Shown: positions 15,309-21,487, counted from the first letter of the stretch. The stretch is DNA of 29,352 bases from Neisseriaceae bacterium HSC-16F19 (GCF_024171525.1 NZ_JALJZY010000024.1:1-29352), one strand, 5' to 3'. Notes: generated by a model not told the origin, from the letters alone. Translations and numbers: made by a program.

Positions 15309-16076
15309 TTATCGGTGTGCCAAACAGGGAATTTGCGCATCCCAGTGCGGCATAGTCATATAAGCAATGGCGTGGCGGTAGATTTTGCCGCCGCGCACGG
15401 TAACCATATAGGTTTCGTTGCGTTCAAGGTCGAAAGGAATATTGGCCTGCTGCGCGAACAGCTTGGGCACGGTTTCCAATTCGAGGGGGGCGGCTTCGCG
15501 GTATTGTGCGCCTTTTTCCACCGCCACACGCGCCATCAGGCTGAGGACTTCGGGGAACTGTTCGGCAGGCACGTCTTTGTAGCCCACTTTGAATTTCGCT
15601 TTGACGGCGCTCCACAGCGTAATCGCCAAGCCTTTCTGCTTCTCAAAGGGTACGGACTGCACCAGCAGATTATGCAGGGCTTTCACTTCGGTTTGCTGTT
15701 CGGCAGTCAGGCCGGGTAGGGCTTTGCGCGGTTTTTGCGGTTTCAGGTAGCCTGAAACAACCGCGTCAAATGTGCGGATAACCTGTAAAAAGAACTTTGC
15801 GCTAATCCAAGTAGCGTAGGCGTAGACAAGTTCTTTGCAAGCATAGGTGCCACGGTTTTTCCCACCGCGAATTACTTTGATAACCTGTTGATTTTCATTC
15901 AAACCTGAAATTTCAGGTTTGGAAAGTTCTTCAATTAATTCATTGGTTTGCTGCAATTTAAGCCAGTTGGTTAATTCGTGGCGCTTTTCACCACCGCTAG
16001 CGCGGTGCAGATCATTCAGGCTGTAAAGGTTATCTGATTGATGGATAGTAATACTGGAAATTTGAATCGCGTTCAT
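15309..16076 (-). CDS. KilA-N / ORF6C antirepressor-like protein
   Basis: The 255-residue protein starts MNAIQISSITIHQSDNLYSLNDLHRASGG. Residues 5-110 match the KilA-N DNA-binding domain, with the ending GGKNRGTYACKELVYAYATWISAKFFLQVIRTFD. Residues 120-220 resemble ORF6C (LPGLTAEQQTEVKALHNLLVQ, AITLWSAVKAKFKVGYKDVP). Such proteins often act as phage antirepressors. The ribosome site AGGAG (16084-16088) is part of a region complementary to the C4-like RNA upstream, so translation is probably repressed by antisense pairing. A longer frame to 16250 is only the RNA element. It is odd to find it within the head genes. Confidence 0.85.
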   Translation of the reverse strand: MNAIQISSITIHQSDNLYSLNDLHRASGGEKRHELTNWLKLQQTNELIEELSKPEISGLNENQQVIKVIRGGKNRGTYACKELVYAYATWISAKFFLQVIRTFDAVVSGYLKPQKPRKALPGLTAEQQTEVKALHNLLVQSVPFEKQKGLAITLWSAVKAKFKVGYKDVPAEQFPEVLSLMARVAVEKGAQYREAAPLELETVPKLFAQQANIPFDLERNETYMVTVRGGKIYRHAIAYMTMPHWDAQIPCLAHR

Positions 16077-16080
16077 TTCT

Positions 16081-16113
16081 GAACTCCTGTAAGTTAAAAG
16101 GATTTTAGGAACC
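16081..16113 (-). promoter_or_regulatory. Antisense target at the KilA-N ribosome site
   Basis: On the minus strand TCCTAA and ACTTACAG precede GGAG of the KilA-N gene. They are complementary to TTAGGA and CTGTAAGT in the C4-like RNA (16131-16150). Pairing would cover the base just before the ribosome site. Confidence 0.6.
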
Positions 16114-16183
16114 GCCGAAATAGGCGGGGGTGTCCTAACGCACTTACAGTAGCGTCCGAGCCGTTGCCGGTACTCGCACCCCC
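16112..16183 (-). ncRNA. C4-like antisense RNA
   Basis: On the minus strand GGGGGTG (16177-16183) pairs with CACCCCC (16126-16132). Inside are a CGAG/CTCG hairpin with inner CCG-GCAA-CGG (GNRA loop, 16157-16176) and an ACGC/GCGT hairpin (16138-16155) whose loop carries ACTGTAAGT. Then GTTAGGA follows. A CCGCC/GGCGG hairpin (16112-16127) ends the element. The segments CTGTAAGT and TTAGGA are complementary to the KilA-N ribosome region and again to a sequence upstream (16279-16296). This is the design of the P1 C4 RNA, which represses the antirepressor of the same transcript. Family identity is inferred from structure. Confidence 0.65.
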
Positions 16184-16248
16184 ATAAACTTGAAATCTTG
16201 CCACAGGAGAGAGAGCGGGCAGATCGGAGAATTAGGGGATATAGATGC

Positions 16249-16296
16249 AAAAAATCGCGCAGCAGGCGCGGTTATCTGCTGTAAGTTTTGTTAGGA
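16249..16296 (-). ncRNA. Short leader RNA carrying a second antisense target, with terminator
   Basis: From the predicted start near 16296 the minus strand reads TCCTAAC, then ACTTACAG, then a CGCGC/GCGCG hairpin (16256-16270) and six T (16249-16254). The RNA of about 48 nt repeats the target of the C4-like RNA. It could act as a sponge, or the pairing could control the terminator. Confidence 0.5.
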
Positions 16297-16302
16297 AACT
16301 CC

Positions 16303-16331
16303 AATATACCCAAACTCTTCATTTCTCGCAA
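16303..16331 (-). promoter_or_regulatory. Promoter for leader RNA, C4-like RNA and KilA-N gene
   Basis: On the minus strand TTGCGA (-35, 16326-16331) and TATATT (-10, 16303-16308) are 17 bases apart. It faces away from the plus-strand promoter at 16398. Confidence 0.55.
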
Positions 16332-16334
16332 GCA

Positions 16335-16357
16335 TAAAAAATCCGCTTGGTGCGGAT
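16335..16357 (-). terminator. Insulating terminator upstream of the cassette
   Basis: On the minus strand ATCCGC and GCGGAT form a 6-bp stem with a short loop followed by TTTTTT. It would stop minus-strand transcription that arrives from the capsid side and isolate the KilA-N unit. Confidence 0.7.
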
Positions 16358-16397
16358 TGAGGCTACCTGAAAGGCAAAATATTTTCATCAAAAGGGC

Positions 16398-16426
16398 TTG
16401 ACTTTGATTGTATAGTACCATACAAT
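16398..16426 (+). promoter_or_regulatory. Strong sigma-70 promoter for the plus-strand operon
   Basis: TTGACT (16398-16403) and TACAAT (16421-16426) are 17 bases apart. It drives the 22-residue peptide and the ribbon-helix-helix gene. Confidence 0.8.
16407..16426. promoter_or_regulatory. Palindromic operator over spacer and -10
   Basis: ATTGTATAGTACCATACAAT is a 20-bp inverted repeat with only one mismatched pair. It covers part of the spacer and the whole -10, so a bound dimer would block the promoter. The ribbon-helix-helix protein encoded downstream is the likely ligand. Confidence 0.65.
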
Positions 16427-16451
16427 TACCCCTGTTGAGTGGTTCAACAAA

Positions 16452-16479
16452 CGGAAATGCCCACCGTTTCCGATGGGCA
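16452..16479 (+). promoter_or_regulatory. Two overlapping leader hairpins before the peptide start
   Basis: CGGAAA (16452-16457) can pair with TTTCCG (16467-16472), and TGCCCA (16458-16463) with TGGGCA (16474-16479). The two stems interlock, so only one can form easily. They end 5 bases before the AGAGGA ribosome site. Confidence 0.45.
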
Positions 16480-16497
16480 CTCACAGAGGAAAATGAA

Positions 16498-16566
16498 ATG
16501 AATAGGCTCATTATTCAAATCATTGTCTTTCTGGTTTTGCTGTTGGTAAGCGAAGCGGCTTACTAA
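16498..16566 (+). CDS. 22-residue hydrophobic peptide
   Basis: The frame reads MNRLIIQIIVFLVLLLVSEAAY and follows an AGAGGA ribosome site by about 8 bases. It is nearly all one hydrophobic helix. It is the first gene behind the strong promoter at 16398 and lies 87 bases before the ribbon-helix-helix gene. Size and composition resemble small toxic membrane peptides of type I systems or leader peptides, but this is a guess from composition only. Confidence 0.5.
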   Translation: MNRLIIQIIVFLVLLLVSEAAY

Positions 16567-16653
16567 AAACCTGAAAGATGGGGTGGCGGTAGCAGCCGCT
16601 GCCCCAGTTCCTCAATCTTACAAAACCTTTTTGCAAAAATCAAGGAAAAAATC

Positions 16654-16830
16654 ATGGCGCAATCGCAAGCCGAACGCAGCAAGGCTTATTTTGAAAAACA
16701 CGGCATCGTGCAGAAAAAGTTCAACCTTGACCCGGAAACGGTTGCCCTACTGGAACGCTTGGCCGCAGAGCGCGGCGAAAGCCAGACAGCGGTATTGAAA
16801 GCGGCGCTGGTGGCGCTGGCGGGAAAGTAA
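16654..16830 (+). CDS. Ribbon-helix-helix (CopG/Arc-like) regulator, 58 aa
   Basis: The 58-residue protein begins MAQSQAERSKAYFEKHGIVQ and then has KKFNLDPETVALLERLAAERGESQTAVLKAALVAL. A short beta strand (KKFNL) followed by two helices is the ribbon-helix-helix fold. The ribosome site AAGGA lies 8 bases upstream. It is a likely autoregulator of the divergent promoter region through the 20-bp palindrome at 16407, and it may decide between the plus operon and the KilA-N unit. Other possibilities are an antitoxin for the 22-residue peptide. Confidence 0.75.
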   Translation: MAQSQAERSKAYFEKHGIVQKKFNLDPETVALLERLAAERGESQTAVLKAALVALAGK

Positions 16831-16863
16831 AATCCCTGCGGAACCAATCGCGATTCTTTCAGC

Positions 16864-17040
16864 CTACTTCAAAGCCGAAGCCAGCATAAATACCATCGCG
16901 CCAAATGAAAGCATCAACAGGGATGCCCCCACTGCAAAGCGGATAAACGGGCTTGCATAGATTTCCATAACCAAACCTTTCAAAGGATGCAAAATCACTT
17001 TGGTTTTGCTATACTTTCTTGTATCCATTGACTTACTCAT
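16864..17040 (-). CDS. Small membrane protein, MKY-type family (58 aa)
   Basis: The 58-residue protein reads MSKSMDTRKYSKTKVILHPLKGL and continues with an EIYASPFIR motif and one hydrophobic segment, FAVGASLLMLSFGAMVFML. A start at 17028 (54 residues) is also possible. It shares (R/M)KYxKTK, LHPxxG and EMYASPFIR-like segments with the protein at 21210-21374, so they are paralogues. It is downstream of a hairpin copy and of the capsid gene. It lies opposite in direction to the ribbon-helix-helix gene, with 33 bases between the two stops. Confidence 0.7.
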   Translation of the reverse strand: MSKSMDTRKYSKTKVILHPLKGLVMEIYASPFIRFAVGASLLMLSFGAMVFMLASALK

Positions 17041-17097
17041 TCTAAGTTAATGAAGAAACCCCGTGAAGTTGTCCGCTTCACGGGGTTTTGCTTTTCA
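17041..17097 (-). repeat. Repeated hairpin module, copy 3
   Basis: CCCCGTGAAG (17059-17068) pairs perfectly with CTTCACGGGG (17076-17085). It differs from copy 2 by a compensatory change. It may end both the capsid transcript and the plus-strand operon (GGGGTTTTGCTTTT on the plus strand). Confidence 0.78.
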
Positions 17098-17104
17098 GGC
17101 AGCC

Positions 17105-18106
17105 TCAGCTTACCGTCATCTGTGCGATACAGAAGGGGCGGTAGATGATGGCGCCCCAAGTGCCTTGCGACTTCTTCTGCTCGATGGAAGAGGCTTTGAG
17201 CACCATATTGTGCGCGCGCAGTTTTTCGGTAAAGCCCAGCTCCAGTGTGCGCTGGCCGTCCAGCTCTTCCACAATCAGCTGCACCACTTCGCCGCTGGCG
17301 GCAGAGTATTCCGGCACGGTTTCGATGCGCAGATTGGGGAAGTTCTTTTTCAGCTGGTCGTACACGTTGACGTTGTACTGGTTGGTTTTGGTCAGTTCCA
17401 CGCTGGCGGTGGGCGAGCATACCAACAGCAAAGCGGTGTTCATGTCGATCAGGCCGCCGGTCTGCGCCAAGAGTTTTTGGAACAGCACGCGGATGGATTC
17501 GTACACTTCTTCGCCGCTGGCGGCGGCCCATGTCTGCGCAGCTGCGGATGCGGGCGGCAGACTGGGGTCGTTCAGGATGCCGTAGTTTTGCAGACCTTCG
17601 ATACCGTAGAGGTAGGATTTGTTCTGAAAACGGTTCAGGGCATTTACGCTGGCCTGATTGACGCGGTTTACATAGTCGATTTTGGCTTCACCGGCACGCG
17701 CTACTTCGCGTTCGCCCCAGCGGGTAAACACTTGGTAATGGTAGCTCTGGCGTTGCGGGAAGTTGACGTTGGCACCGGATACGCCGTTGTTGTTGTAGTC
17801 GCCGTAGGTGGATACTTCACCGGTGGGCTCTACCATCATGAACATGGCGGTTTCGCTGGTCCAATCGCCTTTTTTCACCTCGCCGAAGATTTCGGCGGCC
17901 TTCATCGGTTGCAGGGCCACTTCAATCAGTTTCGGGTCGACATAGGTCAGCATCCAGGCGGGAATACCGCTGTTACCGACGGTGGTCAGGCCGGGCTGTG
18001 CGTCCATCGCCAGGGCGGCGCGGACATCATCGGTCAGCAGCTTTTTGCCGCCGCCCATAAAAACAATGCCCGCATCTTGTGCGAGCTGGTTAAAGGTGTG
18101 GTTCAT
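17105..18106 (-). CDS. Major capsid protein (DUF2184)
   Basis: The 333-residue protein has the DUF2184 capsid pattern: PAWMLTYVDPKLIEVALQPMKAAEIFGE near the start, GDWTSETAMFMMVEPTGEVSTYGDYNNNG, then FQNKSYLYGIEGLQNYGILNDPSLP in the middle and PFCIAQMTVS at the end. It would form the HK97-like shell. The start MNHTFNQLAQDAGIVFMGGG is set by GGGAG 8 bases upstream. It follows the cement protein by a few bases. The stop codon touches a DNA uptake sequence (17094-17105). Confidence 0.92.
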   Translation of the reverse strand: MNHTFNQLAQDAGIVFMGGGKKLLTDDVRAALAMDAQPGLTTVGNSGIPAWMLTYVDPKLIEVALQPMKAAEIFGEVKKGDWTSETAMFMMVEPTGEVSTYGDYNNNGVSGANVNFPQRQSYHYQVFTRWGEREVARAGEAKIDYVNRVNQASVNALNRFQNKSYLYGIEGLQNYGILNDPSLPPASAAAQTWAAASGEEVYESIRVLFQKLLAQTGGLIDMNTALLLVCSPTASVELTKTNQYNVNVYDQLKKNFPNLRIETVPEYSAASGEVVQLIVEELDGQRTLELGFTEKLRAHNMVLKASSIEQKKSQGTWGAIIYRPFCIAQMTVS

Positions 18107-18111
18107 ACGGT

Positions 18112-18591
18112 TTACTCCCATGTGGTGATTTTGGCCAATTCGCCCGCTTCGGCTTTGGAGGCCACTTTAAAGCGGGTGGCGGTGTGTCCGGCTTCACTGG
18201 CGGCAGACGATGCTTTCAGTGTGCCGTCGGTATCGTTGGCAAACACGGTCTGGCCGATGTCGGCACCGTCGGCAAAATGCGCCCAGAAATCGCCTGCCAC
18301 CGCCAAGGTGATGATGTGGCCGGGCAGAATCCGGTTGCCGTGCTCTTGCAGGTAGCCGGTAATGCTGGCCTGCATTTCGCGGTGTACGAAGCCGATACGG
18401 CCACCGGAACCTTTGGCATTGCTTACTTTGCCCTCGGCATCGGCCCAGGCAAATACGCCTACGGTCACACCGTCATCGCCCGAAATCAGGCGGCCTTCAC
18501 CGGCGAGCATGGAAGCATTGGGGTTGGCGGATGCAAAATCCCCGGCAACGGCGGGGGCTTGGTGGTTTTTTACAGTAGTTTGGAACGGCAT
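18112..18591 (-). CDS. Capsid cement / decoration protein
   Basis: The 159-residue protein begins MPFQTTVKNHQAPAVAGDFASANPNASMLAGEGRLISG. It contains GVTVGVFAWADAEGKVSN and FVHREMQASITGYLQEHGNRILPGHIITLAVAGDFWAHF, the pattern of structural cement proteins found directly upstream of DUF2184 capsid genes. It would stabilise the expanded shell. It lies between the DUF2213 and capsid genes with only small gaps. Confidence 0.85.
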   Translation of the reverse strand: MPFQTTVKNHQAPAVAGDFASANPNASMLAGEGRLISGDDGVTVGVFAWADAEGKVSNAKGSGGRIGFVHREMQASITGYLQEHGNRILPGHIITLAVAGDFWAHFADGADIGQTVFANDTDGTLKASSAASEAGHTATRFKVASKAEAGELAKITTWE

Positions 18592-18594
18592 GGT

Positions 18595-19797
18595 TTAGCC
18601 CTTTCGAATACGTTTCAGACCGGGGAACTGCCGGGATGCGCCGCTGTCGGCACCGTCCATGGCAACGGCCTTGGGTTTGTTCAACATGCCCACCATGGCG
18701 CGGTAGGCAGACGGATGTACGCCACCCACGTCTACGCCGTTTTGCTCCAGGGCAAAGCGGTAAACGTCTTCGGCGCTGTCCATGGCGACTTCGCCCACCA
18801 GATGGGCAACTTCGCGCTGGGCCGTGCTCAATGCCTGTGTGCGTTTGCGCTCGGCGGCCACGGCTTTTTGAATGGCCGCATCCATGGCCACACGGGAAAT
18901 GGCGCGGTCTTGTGCCGGTTTTTCGGCACCGCCTTCAGGGGCTTCGGGCGCATCGGCATCGCCTTCGTCCTCTGCGGTTTCGGCCTCGTCTTCCGGCGCT
19001 TCGTCTGCGGCGGTTTCTTCTTCCTCACTGTCGGAACCGACAGTCTCGGTAGGCTGCTCGACGTTTTCGCCGTCATCCTGCGCCGTTTCGACTCCCTGGG
19101 TTAAAGAACCGATGACTTCCAAAAGCTCACCGGGGCTCAGCTCGGCATCTTGTGCCAGTTTGGCTTGCGCCACGGCCAAGGCTGCCTGAATGCGCCGCTT
19201 GGCGCTGTGATTCAGTTTTTTCATAACTGTCCTTTCTGTGAATGGGTCTGCATCGCTTACTACTACATCGCGCCCCGCCCGACCCACATCGACAAGGGCA
19301 ACATGGTTACCGACAATATCCCGCATTACGCCGTCGTAATGTCGGCCGTCAAATTCCCCCGGCGTCATGTCCGGGGTGTAGTGGTAGGCACTGGACAATT
19401 CCATCTGCTCGCCACTCTCTATGCCTGCAATCGCTTCCGCGTCCCACACCGACAGCGAGCATTTCAGGTAGCCGTCGGCAAACACCACATCGGAGCCGGT
19501 ACTGCCCACCACCACATCTTTCTGCGGGTCGTCTGCCGATACCGGAATATGACGGCTCAGCAGGGGCAGATTGCGGAAACTGTCGGCGGCACGGGCCAGC
19601 TCGTCCGGGTGGCGCAGCAGGTAATACACCTTGTCGGCCTGCAATCCCAATTCGCTACAACCGGGGATTTCGCTCCCGTAGTAGGGATTGACCACGGCTT
19701 TGCTGATATTGGACACCGCCACATGCAAACGCCCGTCCTTGTCATAGGTACGGGCGCTGCGGTCTTGGGCTAAGGGGTGTTTTTCCTTGTGTTTCAT
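18595..19797 (-). CDS. DUF2213 protein, probable head maturation protease/scaffold
   Basis: The 400-residue protein starts MKHKEKHPLAQDRSARTYDKDGRLHVAVSNISKAVVNPYYGSEIPG. The first half matches DUF2213 (LPLLSRHIPVSADD, SGEQMELSSAYHYTPDM, GVMRDIVGNHVALVDVGRAG). The His and Ser in these phrases are candidate protease residues, as in prohead proteases. The second half is a very acidic stretch (EEEETAADEAPEDEAETAEDE) and a helical end, as in scaffold domains. The frame is open to 20217 and beyond, but the added part has no Met and contains an RNA-like element, so I start at 19797. Confidence 0.82.
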   Translation of the reverse strand: MKHKEKHPLAQDRSARTYDKDGRLHVAVSNISKAVVNPYYGSEIPGCSELGLQADKVYYLLRHPDELARAADSFRNLPLLSRHIPVSADDPQKDVVVGSTGSDVVFADGYLKCSLSVWDAEAIAGIESGEQMELSSAYHYTPDMTPGEFDGRHYDGVMRDIVGNHVALVDVGRAGRDVVVSDADPFTERTVMKKLNHSAKRRIQAALAVAQAKLAQDAELSPGELLEVIGSLTQGVETAQDDGENVEQPTETVGSDSEEEETAADEAPEDEAETAEDEGDADAPEAPEGGAEKPAQDRAISRVAMDAAIQKAVAAERKRTQALSTAQREVAHLVGEVAMDSAEDVYRFALEQNGVDVGGVHPSAYRAMVGMLNKPKAVAMDGADSGASRQFPGLKRIRKG

Positions 19798-20289
19798 ATT
19801 GTATTGCTCTACGGTCTTTGCTAGACTGCGTATATCCCCTGCGGAGCGGATTGAAGTCGGGTCAAGCCCATCAGCTTGAACAGTCGAGTCAACCCATTGA
19901 GCCGCAGGGGATTTTTCATTGTAACTGTCTGTTACATCTTGGCCTTTGGCATCCACAATGCGCAGGATACGCAGCAGCTCATATTTCTCTTGCGCTGCAT
20001 CTGAAGTAAGCGTAATATTTCCTTCAGCAGGAAACAAACCCGCCGCTTGGCTGCTATCCTTAGCAGTTTCAATTCTTGCAGGTGCGTTTCCTGCTTTTCT
20101 TTCTTGCGCCGGTTCGGTGGCAGGAGTAAGATTTCCATCGGGCAGCCGTTCCAGAACGCGGATAGTCTTCTGACTGTCGTCTGTGTAGGAGGTGCTGCCC
20201 GGTTTCTTTAGCAGCAAATAATGAATCTGGTATCCGGGTACTGTCTTCAGTAATGGCCGTGGAAGAGTAGTTATTTGCTGCTTTTCTTT
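19798..20289 (-). pseudogene. In-frame open segment without start, upstream of DUF2213 gene
   Basis: The reading frame of DUF2213 continues upstream without a stop to the TGA at 20290. It would encode about 164 residues (…LLKTVPGYQIHYLLLKKPGS…RVLERLPDGNLTPATEPAQ…), with TTG at 20217 as the only plausible unusual start. The segment may be the 3' remnant of a longer effector or MuF fusion, or a non-coding insert. I do not recognise a family. Confidence 0.4.
19834..19912 (-). ncRNA. Candidate structured RNA with 11-bp closing stem
   Basis: ATCCCCTGCGG (19834-19844) pairs with CCGCAGGGGAT (19902-19912). Inside, TCAAGC and GCTTGA form a 6-bp hairpin with a 6-base loop. It lies 37 bases upstream of the start of the DUF2213 gene. 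The size and closing stem match the element at 12924-13019, and on the plus strand both are followed by T-rich sequence. It may regulate the gene below. Confidence 0.45.
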
Positions 20290-20409
20290 TCAGGCAGCCT
20301 GTTTGAACACTACCGCCAGTATTTCAGGCAGCCGCCAATAAGCAATCAGCAACAAAACCGCATACAGTAAACGGCGCACGTTTTTGGATTGGTCAATTAT
20401 TTCAAACAT
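20290..20409 (-). CDS. Small membrane protein, PEIL-type family (39 aa)
   Basis: The 39-residue protein reads MFEIIDQSKNVRRLLYAVLLLIAYWRLPEILAVVFKQAA. It follows GAGGT by about 7 bases. It has one membrane helix and the W(R/K)xPEILxxV motif shared with the 55-residue protein at 15024-15191. The last four residues and the stop lie in a DNA uptake sequence, as in the gene at 10285. It lies 17 bases behind the MuF gene. Confidence 0.65.
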   Translation of the reverse strand: MFEIIDQSKNVRRLLYAVLLLIAYWRLPEILAVVFKQAA

Positions 20410-20426
20410 CTTGCGTACCTCTTTGT

Positions 20427-21206
20427 TTATGTGCCCCAGCCTTTCAGCACTGACCTGCTCGCACACCTGCAATTGATCTCCTCCCCCGGCTGCACCCATT
20501 TGCCGTCCAGATACATGCCTTTGGCCACTTCAAAGCGCTTGCCGTTGGCAGCAACATGGCTGGGGCGCGGCTCTTTCCCGGCATGGGAGTGCAGCCATAT
20601 GGCCTCGGTAATGCCCATTTCCTGCCGCCGGGCTTTCTCTATAGCGGCTTTGGCCTTATTGGTTTGGTCGCGGGCGATAAAGGCGGCGCGGCGCTGGCTG
20701 ATGCCGAAATCGCGGCGCAGCTCCTGCGCCAGACGCCCCATGTCGTAACCGGCATTCACACTGCGCCAGACGCTGTTTTCCACGCGGCTCAGGTATTGCT
20801 GGCCGATGGAGCGTATCAGCCCCACATTGCCGCCCAATGCCGCCTCAAATGCGGTTTGTGTGGCGGTGGTGTGGCGGAAACGCACGGTAAACCCGGCATC
20901 GCGCAAGGCTGCCTGAAAAGCGCGGTCTGTGTGGCGCATGGACTGTGTGGCAAAGGTTTCGGCGATGTGCGGTGCCAGCTTGTCCAAACGCGCCAGCCAC
21001 AGGCGGATCAGCCGCGACAGGGCCGCTTGCAGGCCGTCGGCAATGCCGTCTTGTGCCAAGCCTTGCGGGTAGTGCTGTGCCAGCATGGCATCCACATCGC
21101 GGCGCATATCGCGCAGCAGGCGTTTCAGGCTTTTGCGGTAGGCCGCTTCTACGCCCAAATTGGGGTGTATGGCTTTGAGCAGGATTTCGTTAGGCTGGGG
21201 TTTCAT
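20427..21206 (-). CDS. Phage Mu F-like head morphogenesis protein
   Basis: The 259-residue protein matches MuF (head morphogenesis). The N-terminal 170 residues are helical. Residues 171-250 hold the conserved core: SQRRAAFIARDQTNKAKAAIEKAR, HSHAGKEPRPSHVAANGKRFEV (RPSH at 214-217) and EEINCRCAS with Cys246 and Cys248. It is a minor head protein bound to the portal and may enter the cell with the DNA. It has no toxin domain, although MuF is the common carrier of such domains. The start lies 3 bases after a small membrane-protein gene. Confidence 0.88.
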   Translation of the reverse strand: MKPQPNEILLKAIHPNLGVEAAYRKSLKRLLRDMRRDVDAMLAQHYPQGLAQDGIADGLQAALSRLIRLWLARLDKLAPHIAETFATQSMRHTDRAFQAALRDAGFTVRFRHTTATQTAFEAALGGNVGLIRSIGQQYLSRVENSVWRSVNAGYDMGRLAQELRRDFGISQRRAAFIARDQTNKAKAAIEKARRQEMGITEAIWLHSHAGKEPRPSHVAANGKRFEVAKGMYLDGKWVQPGEEINCRCASRSVLKGWGT

Positions 21207-21209
21207 GGT

Positions 21210-21374
21210 TTATTTCAACGTGCTCACCAAAGGTGTCACCATCAGTGCCAACAGGCCGATGGAAATCAGCAATATGGCAATGCCGATACATGCCCGAATA
21301 AAAGGACTGGCGTACATTTCCAATTTCATGCCCTCCTTGGGATGCAACTCCATTTTGGTTTTGTTATACTTCAT
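21210..21374 (-). CDS. Small membrane protein, MKY-type family (54 aa)
   Basis: The 54-residue protein reads MKYNKTKMELHPKEGMKLEMYASPFIR followed by a hydrophobic segment, ACIGIAILLISIGLLALMV. It is a paralogue of the gene at 16864-17040. It is preceded by a hairpin copy. The upstream ribosome site is weak (AAAGA). The stop is three bases before the MuF start, which suggests coupling of the two genes. Confidence 0.72.
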   Translation of the reverse strand: MKYNKTKMELHPKEGMKLEMYASPFIRACIGIAILLISIGLLALMVTPLVSTLK

Positions 21375-21390
21375 GCAATGTTCAATCTTT

Positions 21391-21451
21391 CTGTTGCAAA
21401 GTTTGAATACAGAAAACCCCGAAAGTTTGCGGCTTCCGGGGTTTTCGCTTT
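21391..21451 (-). repeat. Repeated hairpin module, copy 4
   Basis: CCCCGAAAG (21417-21425) pairs with CTTCCGGGG (21433-21441) with one mismatch. The flanks (GAATACAGAAAA and GGTTTTCGCTTTTTC) match the other copies. It precedes the small membrane-protein gene at 21210. Confidence 0.7.
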
Positions 21452-21487
21452 TTCAGTCTTGAGGTTTGGGTGTAGTATATATGCCAT

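Larger units (their letters stand above)
15742..16371. repeat. DNA uptake sequences of AGGCTACCTGAA dialect (2 copies)
   Basis: AGGCTACCTGAA is present at 16360-16371 and as complement at 15742-15753. This is the variant I associate with Eikenella. It is found only within this cassette, whereas the rest of the window uses AGGCTGCCTGAA. Confidence 0.75.

Noticed and set aside
16077..16250. N-terminal extension of the KilA-N protein
   Set aside because: The extension is the C4-like RNA read as protein. The ATG at 16076 has a good AGGAG site and the domain begins there.
16458..16479. Classic H-type pseudoknot before the micropeptide
   Set aside because: The connecting loops would be 0 and 1 base long, which is too short. 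Alternative hairpins are more likely.
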